From VYFG01 sp965203365 (GTDB taxonomy: Bacteria > Pseudomonadota > Gammaproteobacteria > Arenicellales > Poriferihabitantaceae), in assembly GCA_965203365.1 (NCBI GenBank), contig OZ241878.1, positions 1-64,000 of the forward strand: DNA of 64,000 nt, given 5' to 3'. Position numbers and translations under genes: made by a program. Each line of letters opens with the position of its first letter. The stretch's first letter is position 1. Positions 47,472-55,154 of the stretch are shown one piece after another. Under the pieces are notes generated by a model. It did not search any database. It saw only the letters and a program-made list of their open reading frames with translations, and was not told where the DNA came from.

Positions 47472-48491
47472 GACTTCCTGTGGGCGGTCTCTGGCAGACT
47501 CTGCCAGTGCCGGCAGCCCGTCAAACGACAGGGACCGGGAGCACCAAGGCTTACGGCTGAGGTTTTTTCCTCGGGGGATTGTATCGAAAAGAATCCATGC
47601 GATGGCCGCTTGAGCACAACCGGGCGCTCTGGTCTTTCAAGCGATATCAGGCCCCTTCGAGATATCACTGGCATGAATACGATTCCGGATATCGAAGTAC
47701 TCCCCTTGGGAAGAGAAGGCCTCTGGATGAGAAGGGATATCCCGGGTACCATCGCCAAAATGGTTGTCAGGGTGGCCCAGTGGAGTTGTTCGCTCAGCAT
47801 GGGCTGATGTGTGAAGTTCCGTTTTTTACCGGCCATGCAGACCGGGCCGTGATCTGGCATGCCCGTCGTTGGCGGTGGACGGGAGTGTATCCGTCCGATG
47901 ACCCAAGGATCAGGGGTTCAGGTAATTGATGGCAGTTGACCCGCCGGTCAGGCGCCTACAGAGGGAAAACCCCGCCAATCCTCGGGCTGTCAAGCCGACA
48001 GGGTAGGCGTGGGCAATAGCTCAACGGCAGGGAGAGACTGCCCCCGGCCTGGTGACGTGGATTCGGTTCGGCGATTGATGGCATGATCAGGGGGCAGTGG
48101 TCCAGCTCCAGGTTGTCCTTGGGCCATTCTATCGGCGGTGCCATTGGAACACTGAATCGATTTCTGCCTTCTCCGGCGAAGAAGGGTGCAAGGCCTGGAG
48201 GTGGACTAATCAAACATCAGTCTTGCCATTTCCGGCGATATGGCGTCCACTGGGATCCTTCATCTGGTGGCCAGTCTACTCTCGGGCCGCTATGGACGTC
48301 GACCTGTTCCACTTGGTGGTCTGTCTTTGCATATCGTCGCCTCGGTCGGTGGTGCACTGTGTCCACTGAGTTTTCGACGTGCGTTTTTCCCCGCATCCGT
48401 CTAATGCGTGATGATCGGTGGTGGGGAATATAGCGGAACCCTCATGTTCCGGTAAATTTCTGACTGCCGGGAATATGCCTTCGGTGGCCGA
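47472..48491. other. 1-kb stretch without recognisable genes
   Basis: Open frames of up to about 150 codons exist on both strands but none shows a domain, a consistent start context or neighbour coupling. I see no RNA gene or repeat in it. It may be decayed sequence. Confidence 0.45.
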
Positions 48492-49211
48492 TTAAGGAGC
48501 CAATGGACCTTGTCCAGATTCGGGGCACTGCGCCAGTAGGACACGCCTTGCGTGGGAGAAGAATTGCCGTCTCAAGAGAATCGAGATAACGAAGGCTGTC
48601 GTCAGCATGAACATGATGGGTCCGACAAACCAGCCAAGGAATCCAAGCGCGAAGAACAAGCTGCGCATGCCAGCGTTGAAGTGTCGGCCAGCAATGATAT
48701 TGAGGTTGGCCAGTTTTTTTGCCGCCAGATGACATTTCGCAGCATTCTCTTCACTGTATTCGGGAACCGCGCCGATCAGAATTCCACAGTAGTTGAACAG
48801 CCGATAGGCCCAGCCGAACTTGAAGAACGTGTAGGACAGAAGGAGCGTCAGGCAAAGGACCTTGACTTCCCATTTGGTGCGACTGAACTCGACTGGCATC
48901 GGTAGATCTTGATAAATCTCAAGCACCGTATCGGTTGAACCCAGCAGTGCGAAACAGCCACCAATGGCGATGATGGTGGTCGAGGTGAAAAACGCTGCGC
49001 CCTGTTGCAGCCCGCTGATGATCTGAGTATCCACCATCCGGAACGGACGCTCGGCCAGCACTTGCGTCCAGCTTCTGCGTTGTTCCGACATGAGGCCACT
49101 CAGTGAGCGGGCTTTGAGAGGCGTGTATTCCATGACGATTTCCAGTGCGAGCCAAGCGACGATAAACAGCGCAAGCCCAATGATATCCGCCAGGGACAGC
49201 GCATTTAACAT
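48492..49211 (-). CDS. DUF599 membrane protein
   Basis: 239 residues with four or five membrane spans. Features of DUF599 are the N-terminal LSLADIIGLALFIVAWLALE helix, the RMVDTQIISGLQQGAAFFTSTTIIAIGG segment and the NYCGILIGAVP region. The start at 49211 removes a polar upstream stretch not found in the family. Function is unknown; it is probably in the inner membrane. It lies about 260 bp downstream of cnoX on the same strand. Confidence 0.85.
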   Translation of the reverse strand: MLNALSLADIIGLALFIVAWLALEIVMEYTPLKARSLSGLMSEQRRSWTQVLAERPFRMVDTQIISGLQQGAAFFTSTTIIAIGGCFALLGSTDTVLEIYQDLPMPVEFSRTKWEVKVLCLTLLLSYTFFKFGWAYRLFNYCGILIGAVPEYSEENAAKCHLAAKKLANLNIIAGRHFNAGMRSLFFALGFLGWFVGPIMFMLTTAFVISILLRRQFFSHARRVLLAQCPESGQGPLAP

Positions 49212-49471
49212 GGCATCCAATCCGGCGAATGCAGAGCCCCATTGAATGGATGTGTAACCCAGCCATGGCTGCATTTCGACCCAATGCCGATCATCAACCG
49301 TCGTTTCGAATCGGATCGACAAGACACTGGAACCGGCCAGCCGCCGAACATCGAACGAACGCCAACGATCATACTTCGGGGACCGGAAACCATGATGTGG
49401 CCCTTCCACGGTGGCCCTGACAGTCGCATTGGTCGGTCTCCCTTTCGTGTTCGCAGAGCTCCTGATTGAGT

Positions 49472-50329
49472 TCAGAAGATCATTCGAGACAGTCGTGTGC
49501 GATATTCGGAAACTAGGTCTCCCTTGTTGCCGAGTATGTCAAAGACCTTCAGCATGGTTTTGCGGGCACCATCATCCATGAATGATCGATCGCGTCGAAT
49601 GATTTCCAGCAGATGGTCCATGGCGGCGGCATATTGTCGTTCGGCAATAAGGAGTTTGGCAAGACGATACCGCAATTCCAGGTTTTCTGGTTCACCGGTC
49701 AGCGAGGCTTCCAGTCCAGTCCGATCAGCAGGATTGGACTCCTGTCGAAATTCCAGGGTCGTCTGTAATGACTTATACTCAGGACTCTGCTGACCCTCCT
49801 CTGATACCGACTGGGCGACCCGGTCGGCTTCCTCAAGATTTCCCTCGGCAGTCAGCCAGGCCAGCAGTTGTAGTTTGGGTGCGTCATCGTCCGGTTGAGA
49901 TTGCCACAGCCGGTTCAGAATGGCCTTGGCAGCGTCTGGCTGCCCGCTCTCATAGAGGTCCCTGGCTTCCGTCATGGATTTCTCGATGGAACTGGTCACA
50001 TACTGATTGATCCTTTGTCGAATATTCGATTCGGGAAGGGCCCCCATGAACTGGTCCACGACCTTGCCATCTTTCAAGAACAGTACGGTGGGCAGGCTGC
50101 GGATACCGAACTGAGCGGCCAGAGCCTGTTCCCTGTCCGTGTCCACCTTGACCAGTTTGACGCTCCCCTGATAGGCCAATGCCAGTTTTTCCAGCACCGG
50201 GGCCAGTGACTGGCAAGGCCCGCACCATGCCGCCCAGAAATCCACCATGACGAGTTGTCTGTGGGATGCTTCCACAGCATCCTCCAGGAATGTGGCGGTA
50301 CTGGAGTTGATATAGGGTTCTTGGTCCAT
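49472..50329 (-). CDS. cnoX: thioredoxin-TPR co-chaperone CnoX (YbbN)
   Basis: 285 residues: a thioredoxin fold with WCGPCQSLAP near residue 36, then four TPR-like helix pairs through the C-terminus. CnoX holds chlorine- or heat-damaged proteins and delivers them to GroEL and DnaK. In this copy the CGPC redox site is intact, unlike the SxxC of E. coli. The start at 50329 (MDQEPYI) is the best candidate. Confidence 0.93.
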   Translation of the reverse strand: MDQEPYINSSTATFLEDAVEASHRQLVMVDFWAAWCGPCQSLAPVLEKLALAYQGSVKLVKVDTDREQALAAQFGIRSLPTVLFLKDGKVVDQFMGALPESNIRQRINQYVTSSIEKSMTEARDLYESGQPDAAKAILNRLWQSQPDDDAPKLQLLAWLTAEGNLEEADRVAQSVSEEGQQSPEYKSLQTTLEFRQESNPADRTGLEASLTGEPENLELRYRLAKLLIAERQYAAAMDHLLEIIRRDRSFMDDGARKTMLKVFDILGNKGDLVSEYRTRLSRMIF

Positions 50330-50614
50330 CGCACATGCTATGGGGGCAGGGGGTGTCGCTTTCAATGCCGGTTACAGAAAACGGTCCGGAGGGCGAATCG
50401 GCTTCGGAGATTCCACATGATTGACACGTCATTGTGTTGTGATTACCCCCGAATATTCCTCAACATCAGGTGGGTCCGTAGGCTGTGGGAAACCTAACGG
50501 CAAGGGAGTGTTGGAAGAAAAATCATCAAGCCATCATCCATATTAGGAATGTCGTTGACGCGGGGCAACTGCGATCAAGTGGTGGGTATGTGCATACTCC
50601 ACTATGATTCAGGA

Positions 50615-50622
50615 TAAATTAT
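50615..50622 (+). repeat. target-site duplication, left copy
   Basis: TAAATTAT directly abutting the left terminal inverted repeat. It is repeated exactly at 53247-53254. Eight bp and AT-rich are the features expected for IS1595-family insertions. Confidence 0.93.
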
Positions 50623-50650
50623 GGGAATTATATACTTGATGAACCTATAA
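50623..50650 (+). repeat. left terminal inverted repeat
   Basis: Starts GGGAATTATATACTTG. Aligned to the right end, 21 of 28 positions agree. The transposase ATG follows 38 bp later, so the end probably also carries promoter elements. Confidence 0.9.
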
Positions 50651-50688
50651 TTTATGTTACCATAGCAGTATATTTGTCGGCATGTGCC

Positions 50689-51597
50689 ATGAAAACTCTA
50701 CTTGAATTCACCACGCGCTTCGGGACGGTGGAGGCCTGTTTGGAGCACTTGCAGGAAGCCCGGTGGAGTGAAGGGGCCTATTGCCCGCACTGCGGCGGCG
50801 ACAGGATTTTCCATTTCAAGGATGGTCGTCGTCACAAGTGTGGCGACTGCAAGCACACTTTCCGCATCATTACTGGCACCATTTTTTCCGACAGCCCAAT
50901 CAAAATGCTGCCCAAGTGGTTTGCCGCGATCTGGATTGACACTTGCCACAGCAAAGGGATTTCCAGCGTACAGCTTGGGAAAATGATTGGAGTGACTCAA
51001 AAGACGGCTTGGCATATGCTTCAGCGTATTCGCCACGCTGCCGGCCAAGACCAAGACGGCATGATGGGTGTTATTGTAGAGGCCGATGAAACCCACATCG
51101 GAGGCAAGGAGAAGAACAAGCACGCTTCAAAGCGGGTTGCTGGAACTCAGGGACGTAGCACCAAGACAAAGACAGTCGTTTTCGGCATGAAGGAACGGGG
51201 AGGAAAGACCAAGGCTTTTCGGGTTGATTCAGCCACTTCCAAGGAGATCACCCCGCACATGATCAAGAACATTGCTCTCGGTTCAAACGTCAATGAGGAT
51301 GAGTACCGGGCCTATTGCTCACTGGATACGTTTTATGGGCTTTCCCGAGTCAATCACAGCACAGGGAAGCATGTACGGTACGGCACACATACCAATAGCA
51401 TCGAAAGCGTGTGGGCGCTGGTTAAGCGTGTCTACCTAGGGATTCATCGTCATTGGAGCCGGAAGCACACACAGCGTTATATTGATTCTTGCGTCTTTCG
51501 CCTGAACAATCGGGAACTGGAAAGCAAGGACCGAGTAACCCACCTGATTAAGTGTGGGTTACTCGTGAAACTGCCTCATAAGGAGTTGGTGGCATGA
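50689..51597 (+). CDS. IS1595-family (ISXO2-like) transposase
   Basis: 302 residues. An N-terminal zinc ribbon (CPHCGGD and CGDCKH, residues about 26-48) precedes a DDE-type core with VEADETHIGG, the second Asp in NEDEYRAYCSL and the final TNSIESVWALVKR segment, the ISXO2/IS1595 layout in which Asn and a downstream Lys replace a simple DDE. Length is normal and there is no disruption. ATG at 50689 was taken as start. The stop overlaps the methylase start as ATGA, an unusual coupling for a transposase and cargo. Confidence 0.95.
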   Translation: MKTLLEFTTRFGTVEACLEHLQEARWSEGAYCPHCGGDRIFHFKDGRRHKCGDCKHTFRIITGTIFSDSPIKMLPKWFAAIWIDTCHSKGISSVQLGKMIGVTQKTAWHMLQRIRHAAGQDQDGMMGVIVEADETHIGGKEKNKHASKRVAGTQGRSTKTKTVVFGMKERGGKTKAFRVDSATSKEITPHMIKNIALGSNVNEDEYRAYCSLDTFYGLSRVNHSTGKHVRYGTHTNSIESVWALVKRVYLGIHRHWSRKHTQRYIDSCVFRLNNRELESKDRVTHLIKCGLLVKLPHKELVA

Positions 51598-52485
51598 GCA
51601 ATGTACTTCTCTTCAACGCACAATTCGAGCGTGTCCTGAAGCACACCAAAAGGCCGTATGTTGAGAAGGCACCAGCGTCTCCGTTCGTCAAATGGGCTGG
51701 CGGGAAGCGTTCCCTGATTCCCGATATCGCCAAGTACTTCCCCGACAGGATCGGCACATATTGGGAGCCGTTTGTAGGCGGCGGCGCAGTGTTCTTCACC
51801 ATGGCGAACAGGATAGATCGGGCTATCCTGTCCGATGCAAACGAGGAGTTGATCCTTGCCTATCAGGCGGTCAAGTCGCAGGTAGATGACTTGATAGACG
51901 TACTTAAGGAGCACAAGAAAAAACATCTCAAGGATGATGGGTACTACAATCACGTCAGAGCGCAGTCCCCCGATGCCACGTTGGAGATTGCCGCGCGATT
52001 TCTGTATCTGAACAAGACCTGTTTCAACGGCCTGTATCGTGTCAACAAACAGGGCAAATTCAATGTTCCCAAGGGACGATACAAGAATCCTGATATCTGC
52101 AATGAGGACAGATTGAGAGCTGCCAGCAAGGTACTGGCAAAAGCCACGCTCCGCGTGGGTGACTTTGAAAAGGTCGTCAAGCCGGGGAGCGATGATTTCA
52201 TCTACTGCGATCCTCCCTATGACGGCTGTTTCACAGGCTACCAGGCGGGCGGATTCTCCGAGGATGACCAGCAGCGTCTCCGAATGGCAAGTGATTCTTG
52301 GGTAGAAAAAGGTGCCGACGTGATGATAAGTAACGCCGACACTTCACTTATAAGGCGAATGTATCGGGGGGGGGGGGCAGGGCAGGAAATACATCCTGCA
52401 TGAAGTCGAAGCCCCACGCCTGATCAACCCCAGTGCTTCCGGGAGAGGGTCCGCCGCTGAGCTGATCATAACCAGTTATGGTTAG
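51594..52485 (+). CDS. D12-class N6-adenine DNA methyltransferase, frameshifted in a G12 tract (OFF)
   Basis: The N-terminal 258 residues carry the class alpha (D12) motifs: FVKWAGGKRSLI near residue 31, YWEPFVGGGAVFF near residue 57 and DPPY at residues 206-209. After RRMYRG the frame hits a run of 12 G (52366-52377) and ends early at 52403. In the frame reached by removing one G, the conserved tail continues (HEVEAPRLINPSASGRGSAA) to a stop at 52485. With 11 G the protein would be 296 residues, with 12 G it is 269. It would protect DNA against the adjoining nuclease. GATC is a possible target by family habit only. Confidence 0.9.
52366..52377 (+). repeat. homopolymer tract of 12 G inside the methylase gene
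   Basis: Twelve consecutive G between codons for RMYR and the conserved C-terminal tail. Tracts with length 3n+2 (8, 11, 14) keep the full frame; 12 and 13 truncate it (TGA at 52401-52403, or shortly after). This is the classic form of a slipped-strand phase-variation site, though homopolymer sequencing error cannot be excluded here. Confidence 0.85.
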
Positions 52486-52933
52486 GGGTGCCCGTGCCAA
52501 TCGGCGGGGCCGGATACTTGAGAAGTTCGTCATTGACCTGCTGGACGAGGAATACCAGAAGGTCACGTCGGATCGCTTCTTTGCCCTTCGGGGCTTGCGG
52601 CAACCCATATTCGCCGAGCAATGCCATATAGGGCGCGATATCTACGGCAAGACTCGTCGCGTTGACTTCATCCTCTACCACCCCCATCGATGGCCGGATT
52701 CCCTTGTCATCCAGTGCAAGTGGCAAGCCTCGCACGGAAGCGTCGAGGAGAAATATCCGTTTGAAGTCTTGTCAATTCAGATGAACGAGTTCAGCACCAT
52801 CATTGTGCTGGACGGCGGCGGGTATACCCAGGGTGCAAAGCAATGGCTTGCTGGGCAGGCCGGTAAGAACAAGCTGATCCACGTCATGGATCAAGGAGAG
52901 ATTCATAGGTTTTACAGCCAGGGGAGGTTGTAA
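52478..52933 (+). CDS. PD-(D/E)XK-type restriction endonuclease
   Basis: 151 residues with a nuclease-like core: Glu15 in the first helix, Asp63 in TRRVDFILYH and the QCK triad residues 79-81 in SLVIQCKWQ, the PD-(D/E)XK pattern with Q in place of E/D as in several restriction enzymes. Its ATG lies 8 bp inside the restored methylase frame, so translation would be coupled to a full-length methylase. It is the probable cognate restriction enzyme. Target and cleavage mode cannot be read. Confidence 0.78.
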   Translation: MVRGARANRRGRILEKFVIDLLDEEYQKVTSDRFFALRGLRQPIFAEQCHIGRDIYGKTRRVDFILYHPHRWPDSLVIQCKWQASHGSVEEKYPFEVLSIQMNEFSTIIVLDGGGYTQGAKQWLAGQAGKNKLIHVMDQGEIHRFYSQGRL

Positions 52934-53136
52934 TGGTGGATGACTGCAAGCTACATAGAGGACAATGTTCTGAAACCGACCCAAATGTAAATCATATACT
53001 GGAACATTTGCCTGAAAACCAATCGGGTCCGGGCAGACATAAATGTGCATACTGCGCCTATGAGAGAGGTAGGCAGGACTATAAACGACAGATTGCACAT
53101 TTTCTTGCTTGCAAGGAAAGTGAGCTGCCAATATAA
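52933..53136 (+). CDS. small Cys-pair protein in the RM cassette, 67 residues
   Basis: 67 residues with LPENQSGPGRHKCAYCAYE, a CxxC pair plus several other Cys and His that could bind zinc. The start overlaps the nuclease stop as TAATG, tying it into the operon. Similar short proteins occur next to HNH/restriction genes in my recollection; a role as control or accessory subunit is plausible but not shown. Confidence 0.65.
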   Translation: MVDDCKLHRGQCSETDPNVNHILEHLPENQSGPGRHKCAYCAYERGRQDYKRQIAHFLACKESELPI

Positions 53137-53218
53137 ATTCACTTATTAATTTAAGACAGGCTGTAGCGCAGGGAGCACATTTCCATGGCTATTCAACCAA
53201 TCCCAGACACTGACTATT

Positions 53219-53246
53219 TTTTAGGATCGTCTTGTATATAAACCCC
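53219..53246 (-). repeat. right terminal inverted repeat
   Basis: Read on the minus strand it starts GGGGTTTATATACAAG, matching the left end at 21 of 28 positions. It is immediately followed by the target duplication. Confidence 0.9.
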
Positions 53247-53254
53247 TAAATTAT
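53247..53254 (+). repeat. target-site duplication, right copy
   Basis: TAAATTAT, identical to 50615-50622. Confidence 0.93.
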
Positions 53255-53927
53255 TAATTATTGTCTGATCGTGAAAGCCTTGGCCGCTACGTCGCGACCT
53301 TCGCTGACCCGGTGGACGATCGATTTTTTTTCACGAGACAAATTGTCCGTGACAGTGTAGCAGTATACATTCATCAACCTCCCTGCATGGAGAAGGGATC
53401 ATTCTGGTCCGTTTTCCGAGTCGGTCTTGCATAGCTGATATCCAGGTGCTCCCGACTCAAGGGGGAGCAACACCGTACGGTGTTGGGACCGTTCAGGACG
53501 ATGCTGGCGATTGTGTTCATGGTGTCAGTGGATGGTTTGCATTGACGGCCGAGGTCAGGCGCTTTGGGTCAGACGGTTCCAGCGATGGCGATACCTGATG
53601 AACCGTCCGCGCTACGTTTGTTGTCTTTCGGTCCTTAATGCCGATAGCGACTTATTCATTCCGGATGCAGCGGGGCGGCTCACCGAGTCCCACTGTGGTC
53701 TTTGGGCTGGGGTGATGAATGTTCGTCGGGCGGTTTCAGATTCGTACCGTTTCGGATACGGTCGACAGGGGGTCACCGGATGACATCTGAACTAATGAGG
53801 TGCTGATCAACGGTATCAGGAATCACTGTATTCTCGATTCTCGAGCCAAGGCACCACCCGAACAAAGCCGTGTCAGGATGGACTGTCCTTCGTCGTGATG
53901 AGGCTGTGGCAGGGGTCGTAAAGCGTT
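53255..53927. other. gene-free region with an 18-bp perfect palindrome
   Basis: No supportable gene in about 670 bp. It contains a hairpin TGCTCCC/GGGAGCA (about 53447-53468) directly followed by the perfect palindrome CAACACCGTACGGTGTTG at 53468-53485, which could be an operator or terminator relic. Confidence 0.5.
53468..53485. promoter_or_regulatory. 18-bp perfect palindrome
   Basis: CAACACCGTACGGTGTTG reads the same on both strands. Its position, about 440 bp from the 3' end of the hydrolase gene and far from any start, makes an operator role doubtful. Confidence 0.3.
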
Positions 53928-54752
53928 TCAGCCCATCAGGTGGGTTCGGAAAAAAGATATGGTCCGATTCCAGGAAAGTGCGGCGTCATCAGCATCATAA
54001 CGAGCACTGGTGGGGTTGGCGAATGCATGGTCCGCATCATACCAATGTATGGTCAGATCGGTTTTTCCAGCGGCTTGCATGGCTGCCTCGAATTGGTTGA
54101 CCATGGATTGATTGATCCAGTTGTCCCGGGTGGCAAAGTGACCAAGGACAGGGCTTTGCAACGACGTCAGGTCGACGGTGCTTTTCTCGACATTGCCGTA
54201 GTAAACCACGGTCGCATCCACAGGCGCGGCCAATGAAGCATTGAGTGACCATCCGCCACCAAAGCACCAGCCGACGGTGCCCACCTTGCCGTTAGTGGCC
54301 GCATGGTCTTTCAAAAAATCAATCCAGCTGACCAACGTGTCGGTGGCCTCCGTCCCCTTCACCGCTTGCATCAGTGCTCGTGCGCGATCTGGGTTAGTAG
54401 CCATGTTTCCGTCATACAGATCCACCGCCAAGGCGACAAAGCCGAGATTGGCCAACTCGGCAGCGACAGACCTGATCTGGTCATTCAGCCCCCACCATTC
54501 ATGAATCAGGAGTACAGCCGGTGCATGGGCAGCATCTGGTATGGCGAGGGCGGCAGAGACGGTTCGGCCCGCTTGGGTGCTTATGTGGATGGTGTCGATA
54601 CGACCTGCGGCTGCCTGACTGAGGTCGGGATATGCCAGTACCGTCGCCAGAGGTAGGGAGGCCAGACCTTTGAGAAAAAGACGACGGTCGGTGTCTGAAA
54701 CCGGGATCCGTGGCATTTTTTGGTGATTGCCACAACCCTTGATATCACACAT
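53928..54752 (-). CDS. dienelactone hydrolase family protein, Tat-exported
   Basis: About 274 residues. Near the N-terminus is a Tat signal (DTDRRLFLKGLASLPLATVLA), then an alpha/beta hydrolase core with GWCFGGGWS (nucleophile Cys) and DADHAFANP (His), the dienelactone hydrolase triad. The start at 54752 gives MCDIKGCGNHQKMPR before the Tat motif, with two Cys; a start at 54716 would omit this. It probably acts in the periplasm on an ester or lactone. Confidence 0.88.
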   Translation of the reverse strand: MCDIKGCGNHQKMPRIPVSDTDRRLFLKGLASLPLATVLAYPDLSQAAAGRIDTIHISTQAGRTVSAALAIPDAAHAPAVLLIHEWWGLNDQIRSVAAELANLGFVALAVDLYDGNMATNPDRARALMQAVKGTEATDTLVSWIDFLKDHAATNGKVGTVGWCFGGGWSLNASLAAPVDATVVYYGNVEKSTVDLTSLQSPVLGHFATRDNWINQSMVNQFEAAMQAAGKTDLTIHWYDADHAFANPTSARYDADDAALSWNRTISFFRTHLMG

Positions 54753-55154
54753 AATGCAATTTGGATCCTCAAGCAAGATAACGGTATAGCCATGGAAAAC
54801 CCAAGGCATCGGCTGCAGCACCTGATGCGGTCTACAGTCCTAGGACTATACTATAACCCAATTGGAATGAACCTTTTCCTCATTCAGTTCAACACTCCGG
54901 TCAATCGGTGATTCGAGTGTTCCGTCTCGATGGACGTCACTTGTGAGAGTTCAAGGCCGCAGGGACGGCCGCGAGAGTGTCTGGTCCTACCCATTTCGCC
55001 GAAAATCGCGCCTAACCCCGAATCAATGGGTGGGTGATAGATGGGTGTGCGGGTTCACTACCCACTGGATGACTCCAGTGCATGAGATCCATCATCCGGT
55101 GGCTTGATAGCCTATAATTCGCTCCATTTTGAATTGTCGATCACTCCGATAACC
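54753..55154. other. divergent intergenic region, hydrolase / malate synthase
   Basis: About 400 bp with no gene. It must hold the promoters of the two divergent genes, but no convincing -10/-35 pair was picked out. Confidence 0.4.

Larger units (their letters stand above)
50623..53246 (+). mobile_element. IS1595-family transposon carrying a restriction-modification cassette (2,624 bp)
   Basis: The element is bounded by terminal inverted repeats of 28 bp (50623-50650 and 53246-53219 reversed) that match at 21 of 28 positions, including the core TTATATAC, and by a perfect 8-bp duplication TAAATTAT. It contains an intact transposase gene followed by an adenine methylase, a PD-(D/E)XK nuclease and a small Cys-pair protein, all on one strand with overlapping stop/start codons. 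The 110 bp after the last gene hold no gene. The element sits between cnoX and a hydrolase gene without disrupting either. Intact ends and duplication indicate recent insertion. Confidence 0.93.

Noticed and set aside
47402..47860. 152-codon minus-strand frame and overlapping plus-strand frames after csp
   Set aside because: No domain, no ribosome site, and competing frames on both strands.
51594..52403. reading the methylase as a naturally short 269-residue protein
   Set aside because: The conserved C-terminal tail of the family is encoded immediately downstream in the frame one base away, so truncation in the G12 tract is the better explanation.
53511..53783. 90-codon plus-strand frame right of the transposon
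   Set aside because: Trp/Cys/Arg-rich composition and no recognisable features.
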